Assembly: GCA_015520975.1 (NCBI GenBank)
Contig: WAOZ01000213.1
Span: 1 to 8,409, forward strand
Length of the DNA: 8,409 nt
Source: DHVE2 group archaeon
GTDB lineage: Archaea > Thermoplasmatota > Thermoplasmata > Thermoplasmatales > Aciduliprofundaceae
Reading direction: 5' to 3'
Shown: positions 1-5,953 of the stretch, piece by piece
How the letters are laid out: each line of letters starts with the position of its first letter
Numbering within the stretch: position 1 is the stretch's first letter
Translations under genes and position numbers: made by a program
Notes under the pieces: model-generated
The model's input: only the letters and a program-made list of their open reading frames with translations
The model's database searches: none
What the model was told of the DNA's origin: nothing

Positions 1-1
1 C

Positions 2-46
2 TCCGTGGGTGAGGTAACCACGCTTCTAGCGATGGATGTGAGGTGA
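2..46 (+). CDS. 3' end of an unidentified upstream gene (partial)
   Basis: Only one + strand frame is open from the window edge. It encodes SVGEVTTLLAMDVR and ends at the TGA at 44-46. That stop overlaps an ATG at 46-48 (TGATG), and the ribosome site of yjbQ lies inside these last codons. This is the arrangement expected of an upstream operon partner. Fourteen residues are too few to identify a family, and chance openness over 45 bases cannot be excluded. Confidence 0.35.
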   Translation, partial: SVGEVTTLLAMDVR

Positions 47-51
47 TGCCT

Positions 52-468
52 GTGAATTATTATGAAGAGATAAATCTCAAAACCTCTGGCGAGGTGGATA
101 TAATAGACATCACAGGTATGGTTCAGGCCATCGTGGAGCGTTCCGGAATAAAGAACGGCATAGCGCTTGTGTTCGTGATAGGCTCCACAGGCGCGATAAC
201 AACCATCGAATACGAGCCGGGACTGAAAAAAGATCTTCCAGAAGCGCTGGAGCGGCTGTTCCCTCGTTCAATTCCGTACGAACACGAAAAAACATGGCAC
301 GACGGCAATGGGCATTCCCATATCAGAGCATCGTTCCTGAAACCCGATTTGAGTGTTCCAGTGGTTGACGGAAAACTCGTGCTTGGGACATGGCAGCAAA
401 TAGTTTTCGTGGAGCTGGATGTTAGACCACGCCATAGAAGAGTAGCGGTTCAACTTGTGGGTGAGTGA
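52..468 (+). CDS. yjbQ: YjbQ/UPF0047 family protein (secondary thiamine-phosphate synthase type)
   Basis: A protein of 138 residues, full length for the YjbQ (UPF0047) family of small trimeric beta-sandwich proteins. Some members show weak thiamine-phosphate synthase activity, but the physiological role is unsettled. Family marks, numbered from GTG 52: SGIKNGIALVFV (31-42), TTIEYEPG (50-57), H78, the HSH triad (88-90), PVVDGKL (103-109) and the signature LGTWQQIVFVELD (111-123). The usual HTT after the VFV strand reads GST here (44-46), which I recall from other archaeal members. I chose GTG 52 because GAGGTGAT at 40-47 is a near-perfect Shine-Dalgarno at ideal distance. ATG 46, overlapping the upstream stop, would add two residues and is possible by translational coupling. 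The 3' end overlaps the convergent regulator gene by 19 nt. Confidence 0.9.
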   Translation: MNYYEEINLKTSGEVDIIDITGMVQAIVERSGIKNGIALVFVIGSTGAITTIEYEPGLKKDLPEALERLFPRSIPYEHEKTWHDGNGHSHIRASFLKPDLSVPVVDGKLVLGTWQQIVFVELDVRPRHRRVAVQLVGE

Positions 469-998
469 ATTATTTTTCTCAGTTCTTCAAGTTTTTTGTG
501 GTCTATATTCAGCAAGATCAAAATCAGTTTTAGCCGCCACAGAGTGTTCCAGTCCATATCTCGGTTGAGATTTTCCAATTCGTGTACAGCAAGCTCATCG
601 AGATACACGAGCATATCCACCATACCATCAAAATCTTTTATTGTGTATCCGAGTTGCTCCAGAGATGTTTTGATTATTTCGGTTCTCTTTTTGGCTATTT
701 TCTTGGCCACATCGCTTTTTTCGTATGTTTCAGGCGCTAACAGTATGGTTTTTGCGGTTCTGCCATAAATTTTTTCTGGAACGTTATGAGTTTTCCTCTC
801 TCCTGTGATTTTGACAAAACCCGCCTTTTCCAGTTTTTTAATGTGCCTGTATATTGTGGATACATCCTTATTTAAAATGGAGGCAATTTCGGAGATGGTC
901 ATATCTCTGAATCTTAACAAACGCAGGATTTTGGAACGGGTCTCTTCAATTATTATTTTGATTTTATCTGGATCATCCACAATTTCTATTTCTTTCAT
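450..998 (-). CDS. Winged-helix (ArsR-like) transcriptional regulator
   Basis: A 182-residue protein with an N-terminal winged helix-turn-helix at about residues 18-80. The segment MTISEIASILNKDVSTIYRH (33-52) gives the two helices of the motif, followed by a helix ending LEKAGFVKI and a wing (GERKTHNVPEKIYG). The rest (about 90-180) is helical and charged, with no Cys-based metal site and no ligand domain I recognise; it may serve for dimerisation. The fold resembles archaeal ArsR/HTH_20 regulators. It starts 3 nt after the truA stop and lacks a clear Shine-Dalgarno, so it is probably translated from the truA transcript. An inverted repeat at that operon's promoter (1777-1796) suggests autoregulation, which is inference. 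Target genes are unknown. Confidence 0.85.
   Translation of the reverse strand: MKEIEIVDDPDKIKIIIEETRSKILRLLRFRDMTISEIASILNKDVSTIYRHIKKLEKAGFVKITGERKTHNVPEKIYGRTAKTILLAPETYEKSDVAKKIAKKRTEIIKTSLEQLGYTIKDFDGMVDMLVYLDELAVHELENLNRDMDWNTLWRLKLILILLNIDHKKLEELRKIIHSPTS
470..497 (+). terminator. T-tract terminator after yjbQ
   Basis: Two T-runs, TTATTTTT and GTTTTTTG, follow the yjbQ stop by 2 and about 22 bases, with no hairpin. Archaeal RNA polymerase can terminate on such tracts. They lie inside the 3' end of the opposite-strand regulator gene, so they may simply reflect its Lys codons. Confidence 0.35.
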
Positions 999-1001
999 TA
1001 A

Positions 1002-1763
1002 CTATTGCATAGGCTCAAATGATTTATAATTTTCCCCAAAACCGGCCAGATAATAATACACAAATGATGAAAGGTATCTGTTAGAGAATAGTTCTCTGAG
1101 TTTCCTTTTAAATGGAATCGTAACGAATTCGGTGTTTTTGTAAGAAACATCCATGAGTATGAGAGGTTCTGGTGGTGCTGTACCAAAATTATTTTTTCTT
1201 TTGAAAACCTCATCGCCAAAAGCATTTTTCTGATAATGGATCATTGCCGCAACGATTCTTCTTATGAGATTCCATACATAATTTTGAGCGTGGAAATCAA
1301 TGCATATGATTTTTCCCATACGGGATACAGCTATTTCGTATATTTCCAGCGTGGTGTTTTTCCTCGCACGGGTAAAATACTTGAAATCGTGGAAACCCGT
1401 GAAAATTTCAGCAGCTTCCCGAAGTTTATCCAGATCATAACCGAAATCGTAAAGGTGGTATCTGTACCATCTTCTGTGTGCATGGCGCGGGTTAATGTTT
1501 GCATCTGAATACGCATAAAAATATATGTCATGGAGATGGGAGTTAAGCATCCCGATAACATCTGCGGGTTTTTTATCGGTGGAAATATGTATAACATTTC
1601 CAAGAGCACTGACGCCCCTATCGGTTCTGGAAGCGCTCCTTAATGTTTCAGCAATGTTCAGGGTTTTTAAAGCTTTGAGGATATCACCTTCCACCGTGGG
1701 CACATTCTGCTGTCTCTGATACCCGAAAAATTTAGTGCCGTCATATGCGAATTTAAGAAGCAT
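1002..1763 (-). CDS. truA: tRNA pseudouridine synthase A (TruA)
   Basis: TruA converts uridines 38-40 of the tRNA anticodon arm to pseudouridine in the cytoplasm. From ATG 1763 the protein has 253 residues, near the usual 250-270. It opens with the typical LLKFAYDGTKFFGYQRQ. The catalytic aspartate is D48 in the SRTDRGVSALGNVI motif. The tRNA-binding RRWYRYHLY follows (97-105), then FTGFHDFKYFT, the hydrophobic core FHAQNYVWNLIRRIV, and APPEPLILMDVSY near the C-terminus. The frame runs further upstream (ATG 1781, TTG 1811). I prefer 1763 because the family alignment begins there and an A/T box at about 1789-1800 would place the transcript start at about 1768, nearly leaderless. It is first in an operon with the downstream regulator and divergent from leuD. 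Confidence 0.93.
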   Translation of the reverse strand: MLLKFAYDGTKFFGYQRQQNVPTVEGDILKALKTLNIAETLRSASRTDRGVSALGNVIHISTDKKPADVIGMLNSHLHDIYFYAYSDANINPRHAHRRWYRYHLYDFGYDLDKLREAAEIFTGFHDFKYFTRARKNTTLEIYEIAVSRMGKIICIDFHAQNYVWNLIRRIVAAMIHYQKNAFGDEVFKRKNNFGTAPPEPLILMDVSYKNTEFVTIPFKRKLRELFSNRYLSSFVYYYLAGFGENYKSFEPMQ

Positions 1764-1776
1764 ACGGATGGGTATG

Positions 1777-1800
1777 AGCATATTGATTGATATGCTTTTC
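1777..1800 (-). promoter_or_regulatory. truA promoter with overlapping 7-bp inverted repeat
   Basis: On the - strand, AAAAGCATATCA at 1789-1800 is a TATA-like box about 30 bases before truA ATG 1763. The perfect dyad AGCATAT-(6 nt)-ATATGCT at 1777-1796 covers the 3' half of this box. A dimeric repressor bound there would block the promoter. The regulator encoded second in the operon is the obvious candidate, but nothing in the sequence proves the pairing. Confidence 0.4.
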
Positions 1801-1809
1801 TCACAATTC

Positions 1810-1820
1810 AAAAATTATAT
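1810..1820 (+). promoter_or_regulatory. TATA-like box of leuD
   Basis: AAAAATTATAT is centred about 30 bases before the leuD ATG at 1845. No Shine-Dalgarno lies in the 25 bases between them, which fits leaderless transcription starting at or next to the start codon. Confidence 0.45.
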
Positions 1821-1844
1821 CTATTCGCAAACCATTCAGCGTGT

Positions 1845-2375
1845 ATGAAACCTCGGATACTTAAAGGTAGAGTGTGGATGGTCACAGATGGGAATGGGAA
1901 TAGGATTGACAACATAGATACCGATATGATTTTCCACAACAAGTATCTGTACATCACGGATATAAAAGAGATGGGCAAGTATGCGTTTTCCAATTTAGAG
2001 GGCTGGGAGGATTTTCCGCAGAAAGCGAAGCCGGGTGATATACTCGTTGTGGGGCGGAACTTCGGCGCGGGGAGCTCGCGACAGCAGGCGGTGGATTGTT
2101 TCATCGCGCTGGGCATATCTTTGATAATAGGTGAAAGTTTCGGAGCCATTTACAAGAGAAATGTGATCAATTCAGGTTTGCCACTGATAGAGGCACCGGG
2201 CATATTTGAGAGCGGACTCAAAACGGGCGATGTAATCGAAGTGAACCTTGAAACAGGTGAGATTTTCCGTAATGGCAAGTTGATTTTCAGGGGCAAGCCC
2301 ATGTCCTCCGTGGCACTTGATATATACGATGCCGGTGGGATATTTGAATACGGAAAGCGTTTAGAAAATGCGTAA
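1845..2375 (+). CDS. leuD: 3-isopropylmalate dehydratase small subunit (aconitase swivel domain)
   Basis: The small (swivel-domain) subunit of a two-subunit hydro-lyase. With an Fe-S large subunit (LeuC) it isomerises 2-isopropylmalate to 3-isopropylmalate in leucine synthesis. Its 176 residues match archaeal LeuD length. Motifs: NIDTDMI (23-29), the substrate-loop segment YLYITD (34-39), the hallmark GRNFGAGSSRQQA (70-82) and SFGAIYKRNVINSGLPLI (98-115). Archaeal homoaconitase small subunits carry an Arg in the YL-x-x-T loop (YLRT type). It is Tyr here, so isopropylmalate or a related methylated malate is the better guess, but homologous reactions cannot be excluded. No large subunit is present in the window. 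The gene is probably leaderless and overlaps the downstream transporter by 8 nt. Confidence 0.9.
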   Translation: MKPRILKGRVWMVTDGNGNRIDNIDTDMIFHNKYLYITDIKEMGKYAFSNLEGWEDFPQKAKPGDILVVGRNFGAGSSRQQAVDCFIALGISLIIGESFGAIYKRNVINSGLPLIEAPGIFESGLKTGDVIEVNLETGEIFRNGKLIFRGKPMSSVALDIYDAGGIFEYGKRLENA

Positions 2376-3222
2376 ATCTCACGCCTTTATCTCGCTATTT
2401 CTCGTATCGGTTGTATGGGGTGCAACATTTCCTTTAGTGAAAGAATCGCTGAATTATATAACGGCTTTCGGGTTTCTATCTCTCAGATTTTTGCTTGCGT
2501 TGGGCATCCTATCTGTATTTTTCATAAAAAATCTTCGTGCAGATAAAAACGAGATTAAAGCAGGAGTGATTCTCGGAATATTTCTTTTCCTTGGATATTT
2601 TTTCCAGACGCTGGGATTGAAATATACCACATCATCTCATTCGGGATTCATAACGGGACTCTATGTGGTGTTCACACCCATATTCGCTGTGGTATTGTTG
2701 AAAGAGCATTTGAATGTTAAAGTGATATCGGCAGTGATACTCGCACTCGTGGGTCTGTATTTTCTCTCGGGGATGAGCGGCTCTATAAATTTCGGTGATT
2801 TTCTTACTTTGATATGTGCGATAGCATACGCGGTTCAGGTTGTATTAGTTGCGAAATACAGCAGAATGCACAACCCCACAAATTTAACAATAATAGAACT
2901 GGCGATGGTGTTTTTGCTATCAACAGCGGGCTGGTCGGTTGAAGGGTTTCGGATGAATTTATCCCTTTTAATGGTCTTCGGTGTGATATTCACGGGAATA
3001 TTCGCCACCGCCATAGGAATACTGGTTCAAACGCATGCGCAGAGGGTTATTGCATCGTCACATGCCGCGGTTATATACACCATAGAACCTGTGTTTGCCG
3101 GGATATTTTCGTACATATTTCTGAATGAAACTATGGGCTATTCTGGTATGGTGGGGGCGGGGCTCATTCTTCTTGGAATGCTTCTTGTAGCTTTTGATAG
3201 AGAGACGACAATGCCTCAGTAG
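2368..3222 (+). CDS. EamA-family (DMT superfamily) transporter
   Basis: A 284-residue integral membrane protein with about ten hydrophobic segments arranged as two EamA repeats (about 5-136 and 146-278). The first repeat opens with the characteristic VVWGATFPLVKES and contains GFLSLRFLLALGIL. The second contains a matching helix pair ending in a PVFAGIFSYIFLNE-type segment and GAGLILLGMLLVA. DMT family members export amino acids, metabolites or drugs, and substrate cannot be read from sequence. The ATG lies inside the last codons of leuD (8 nt overlap), indicating one transcript with coupled translation. Export or uptake of a branched-chain compound would fit but is inference. The last 59 nt also encode the sirtuin C-terminus on the other strand. 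Confidence 0.9.
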   Translation: MRKSHAFISLFLVSVVWGATFPLVKESLNYITAFGFLSLRFLLALGILSVFFIKNLRADKNEIKAGVILGIFLFLGYFFQTLGLKYTTSSHSGFITGLYVVFTPIFAVVLLKEHLNVKVISAVILALVGLYFLSGMSGSINFGDFLTLICAIAYAVQVVLVAKYSRMHNPTNLTIIELAMVFLLSTAGWSVEGFRMNLSLLMVFGVIFTGIFATAIGILVQTHAQRVIASSHAAVIYTIEPVFAGIFSYIFLNETMGYSGMVGAGLILLGMLLVAFDRETTMPQ

Positions 3223-3901
3223 CCTTAGCATGTATTGAAAAATCCGCGTAATCGTCAACAGGAGTTCTCTCGGGATTTATGTTAATCACAATCGCACCGT
3301 GCTGTTTCGCATACAGAGGGAGATATGCGGCTGGATAAACCTGCGCGGAGGTGCCTATTACCATCATAATATCACAGTTTTCAGCAACGTGAAACGCTTT
3401 TTCCAAATCATACACGGGCTCGCCGAACCACACAACATCGGGACGAAGCAGACTTCCGCATTCAGGACACTTTGGAGGTAAATCTTTAAGCGGGACATCT
3501 TCATTGATGTCTTTATAATTGCAGGATGTGCATCTGACTCTCCATATGTTTCCGTGAAGCTCTATAACATTTGTGCTACCCGCCCTGATGTGTAGCCCGT
3601 CTATATTCTGGGTGATGATCCAAACATTGTAATAATTTTCAAGTTTTGCAAGTACTGTATGGGCGGTATTTGGCACTGCTTTAAATATATTCTTTCTTCT
3701 TTCATCGTAAAATTTCCAAACGAGCACCGGATTTGTGTTAAAGCCATCTGGACTGGCAACCTCCTCCACACGGTACCCCTCCCATAATCCTCCAGAGCCC
3801 CTGAAAGTGGGTATCCCGCTCTCGGCGGATATACCTGCACCTGTAAATGCCACTATATTTTTAGCTTTCCTGAACTCTTTAACAAGGGCATTCGGGATCA
3901 T
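3164..3901 (-). CDS. cobB: NAD-dependent protein deacylase, class III sirtuin (CobB/Sir2)
   Basis: A 245-residue cytoplasmic sirtuin, typical for a stand-alone catalytic core. It removes acyl groups from lysine using NAD+. Visible elements: GAGISAESGIPTFRG (21-35), TQNIDGLH (97-104), catalytic H116 in ELHGN, a zinc ribbon with C124/C127 and C145/C148, RPDVVWFGE (153-161) and GTSAQVYPAA (183-192). Residues Y65 and R68 in FYDERR match the YxxR pair that binds the succinyl carboxylate in E. coli CobB and SIRT5, predicting desuccinylase or demalonylase as well as deacetylase activity. A TATA-like box sits about 29 bases upstream, suggesting leaderless transcription, although readthrough from the esterase gene 25 nt upstream is also possible. 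It overlaps the transporter gene by 59 nt tail to tail. Confidence 0.95.
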   Translation of the reverse strand: MIPNALVKEFRKAKNIVAFTGAGISAESGIPTFRGSGGLWEGYRVEEVASPDGFNTNPVLVWKFYDERRKNIFKAVPNTAHTVLAKLENYYNVWIITQNIDGLHIRAGSTNVIELHGNIWRVRCTSCNYKDINEDVPLKDLPPKCPECGSLLRPDVVWFGEPVYDLEKAFHVAENCDIMMVIGTSAQVYPAAYLPLYAKQHGAIVININPERTPVDDYADFSIHAKATEALSSLYQKLQEAFQEE

Positions 3902-3923
3902 ATTTTTTCAAACCAATCTTTTG

Positions 3924-3935
3924 AATTTAAATTTT
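3924..3935 (-). promoter_or_regulatory. TATA-like box of the sirtuin gene
   Basis: The - strand reads GAATTTAAATTT/AAATTTAAATTC-like A/T sequence centred about 29 bases before ATG 3901. It overlaps the stop codon of the upstream esterase gene. No Shine-Dalgarno lies in between, consistent with a leaderless mRNA. Confidence 0.4.
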
Positions 3936-4901
3936 TCTTATGTGTGAGAAAAAGGACCAAATCACTTTGCATGCGTCGATGTCATTTGAGGTTCTGCCTA
4001 TTATGCATTGCGGCAAATAATGGAATCCGCCTGGCCATGTGTGTCCTCCACCATCTATGCCGTAAAGTATTACCTGCATACTGGATGTGTTGTTTATATA
4101 CACTCTTTTCCACACACGGGTACCATCGTTGGGATCAGTATCTGGCAAATATTCCTTTGATTTTACCGGTGTGCAATTATCTACCTGCGCCCAGAAACTG
4201 GCAGTTTCGCATACGCCGATAACCTGACCCAATTTTTTATCTCCAAAATGAATATATCCTCCATCCCACGGTACCAAGGGATCATTCATTCCGTTGATCA
4301 TAAGCACTGAAATTGAGCCTCTGGGGGTTTCGTTATTATAGATATTCAAGGGTATAGATCCGGCCACCGGTGCTATTGCGGTGATTTTGTACGATATCTC
4401 ATATGCCAGCCTGTAGCACATAAGCGCGCCGTTGGACATACCTGTCAAATAAACCCTATCTGGATCAACGCCGTACTTTTCAATCATGTAATCAATCAGT
4501 TTAGAGATGAATTTCACATCGTTGATATTCTCCCGCTGTGCATAGTATTCTTCAATATTTCTGCCATCGTTCCAGTGTCTTCCGATTCCGTTGGGATACA
4601 CGACGATGAATCTATATTTATCTGAGAGTTTGTTAAATTCAAAGTTGGTGAGTTTTTCCATATCCCACGCGTTTCCTCCACCACCGTGAAGCGCTATTAT
4701 CATAGGAATGGTGGCGTTATTTGTGTAATTTGCCGGGAGATGTATGAGAAAATCCCGCTGAAGTCCATCTACCGTTATATATTCATGGAGCACATCGTTG
4801 ATAGCTAAAAACTTTGAATATATAATCAGGCCTGAAATTGTACCGCACACCGCAAGACCCGCGATAATCAGGACAGTTAATTTATCTACATTTTCCGCCA
4901 T
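3927..4901 (-). CDS. Membrane-anchored alpha/beta-hydrolase, PHB depolymerase/feruloyl esterase-like (LpqC, COG3509)
   Basis: A 324-residue esterase with one N-terminal hydrophobic helix (about 7-30), so the catalytic domain probably faces outside the membrane. The domain shows an oxyanion-hole LHGGGGN (71-77), nucleophile S156 in TGMSNGALM, acid D207 in NGMNDPLVPWDGG and catalytic H287 in GGGHTWPGG. These are the marks of the polyhydroxybutyrate depolymerase/feruloyl esterase family. Two Cys pairs (231/243 and 299/311) could form disulfides outside the cell. The true substrate is unknown: polyester, acyl ester or peptide ester are all open. ATG 4901 is preferred over the in-frame ATG 4925. 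GAGGAGA (4911-4917) precedes it, and a TATA-like ATTTTTAAAT at 4924-4933 sits about 27 bases upstream. Confidence 0.85.
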   Translation of the reverse strand: MAENVDKLTVLIIAGLAVCGTISGLIIYSKFLAINDVLHEYITVDGLQRDFLIHLPANYTNNATIPMIIALHGGGGNAWDMEKLTNFEFNKLSDKYRFIVVYPNGIGRHWNDGRNIEEYYAQRENINDVKFISKLIDYMIEKYGVDPDRVYLTGMSNGALMCYRLAYEISYKITAIAPVAGSIPLNIYNNETPRGSISVLMINGMNDPLVPWDGGYIHFGDKKLGQVIGVCETASFWAQVDNCTPVKSKEYLPDTDPNDGTRVWKRVYINNTSSMQVILYGIDGGGHTWPGGFHYLPQCIIGRTSNDIDACKVIWSFFSHIRKI

Positions 4902-4910
4902 TAATATACA

Positions 4911-4933
4911 TCTCCTCAAAATCATTTAAAAAT
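4911..4933 (-). promoter_or_regulatory. Esterase promoter and ribosome site
   Basis: On the - strand, ATTTTTAAAT (4924-4933) is centred about 27 bases before ATG 4901, and GAGGAGA (4917-4911) lies 9 bases before it. Both favour the shorter protein. The box itself would lie before or within the longer reading frame, so ATG 4925 is unlikely. Confidence 0.4.
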
Positions 4934-4976
4934 GTTGTGGAAGATTTTTACATCACATTGGTGTGGATTCAAACCG

Positions 4977-4986
4977 AAAAATATAT
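4977..4986 (+). promoter_or_regulatory. TATA-like box deciding the start of the OB-HD gene
   Basis: AAAAATATAT is centred 30 bases before ATG 5012. The reading frame extends upstream to 4937, but that start would precede this promoter. The protein family match also begins only after 5012. Confidence 0.45.
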
Positions 4987-5011
4987 CCGTCTGTGGCGAA
5001 TGCGATGTATT

Positions 5012-5953
5012 ATGTCTAGCTACATATCCGAGATGGAGCCGTGGGAGAAAGTGAAAATAACCGCAGTAGTGAAGAAAAAGGAAAAATTTACAAATTACAG
5101 ATACGGAAAACTTTTCATACTTGAATGCTCTGACAAAACGGGGGATGTGATGGTAAAATACTGGGGCAAGGATGATGAGCAAACAGAGAGATTGTATGAA
5201 TCTCTTAAAGAGGGCGATGTTGTTGAGATCACCGGTGAGTACAGGGTTGAGGGGGATACTAAAAGACCCTATATTTCGGTGAATCCGCCTGAAGATTACA
5301 TTATAAAAGTGGAGCATTACGATGCATCACAGTTCGTTCCCAAATCGGACAGAATAGATGATGTTATGAGAGAGATAATTGAAATTGTTGAGAGTGTGAA
5401 AAACCCTTATCTATCCACTCTGCTGAGCAAATTCTTTGGCGATGAGGATTTTGTGGAGAATTTTAAAATCACGCCGGGCTCGGCATATTCGGTATATGCA
5501 TATATGGGTGGCCTAGCAGAGCATACTCTAAATGTAACCAAAGCGTGCAGGTATATGGCAAAATTGTATTCTTTAGATGTGGATTTACTCACCACCATAG
5601 GTCTTCTTCACGATATCGGAAAAGTTGAAACCTATCTGGTCGATACAACAATTCAAACAAAGGATAGGGGCAAATTTCTGGGCCACACAGTGATCGGATA
5701 CAATATTGTTGAAGAGAAAATTAAGGAAATACCAGATTTTCCCTCTGATCTCAGGGATAAACTATTGCACGCAATAATCTCCCATCATTCACCTATTGTG
5801 GACAATGTGCCGCAGAGAATTCGAACCAGAGAGGCATATGTGCTTTTCTTTGTTAATATGCTTGATTTATCACTCAAAGAATTCACGCAGGAAGGTGGTG
5901 ATGAAGAATGGATTTACTCGCGCAGAATGGGCAGGGAGATATATCTCGGATAA
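5012..5953 (+). CDS. OB-fold/HD-domain protein, YhaM-like 3'-5' exonuclease
   Basis: A 313-residue protein with an N-terminal OB-fold nucleic-acid-binding domain (about 10-100: VKITAVVKKKEKF, GKLFILECSDKTGDVMVKYWG, EGDVVEITGEY) and a C-terminal HD domain (about 130-300). Metal-binding residues: H171 in GGLAEHTLNV, H200-D201 in LLHDIGK, H225 in LGHTVIG, H258-H259 in SHHS and D285 in NMLDLS. The order matches bacterial YhaM, a metal-dependent 3'-5' exoribonuclease and ssDNA nuclease, also about 313 residues. Activity on RNA is therefore likely but inferred. A cyclic-nucleotide phosphodiesterase is less likely given the OB domain. The downstream pcc1 starts inside this gene, so the two are co-translated. 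The preferred start lies just after a TATA-like box; the in-frame ATG at 4937 is rejected. Confidence 0.85.
   Translation: MSSYISEMEPWEKVKITAVVKKKEKFTNYRYGKLFILECSDKTGDVMVKYWGKDDEQTERLYESLKEGDVVEITGEYRVEGDTKRPYISVNPPEDYIIKVEHYDASQFVPKSDRIDDVMREIIEIVESVKNPYLSTLLSKFFGDEDFVENFKITPGSAYSVYAYMGGLAEHTLNVTKACRYMAKLYSLDVDLLTTIGLLHDIGKVETYLVDTTIQTKDRGKFLGHTVIGYNIVEEKIKEIPDFPSDLRDKLLHAIISHHSPIVDNVPQRIRTREAYVLFFVNMLDLSLKEFTQEGGDEEWIYSRRMGREIYLG
5894..5902 (+). promoter_or_regulatory. Strong internal Shine-Dalgarno for pcc1
   Basis: GGTGGTGAT matches the archaeal consensus GGAGGTGAT at eight of nine positions and ends 5 bases before ATG 5908. It lies inside the coding sequence of the OB-HD gene, so pcc1 can be translated independently or by coupling. 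Confidence 0.55.

Noticed and set aside
998..1225. 75-codon - strand ORF inside truA
   Set aside because: Lies fully within truA in another frame, with no family features; truA is certain from its motifs.
4960..4980. GGATTCAAACC as a tRNA T-loop
   Set aside because: No paired stems or acceptor arm around it; the region is a promoter.
4937..5011. N-terminal extension of the OB-HD protein (25 residues)
   Set aside because: It precedes the TATA-like box at 4977-4986 and is unlike anything in the OB-fold family, which aligns from 5012.
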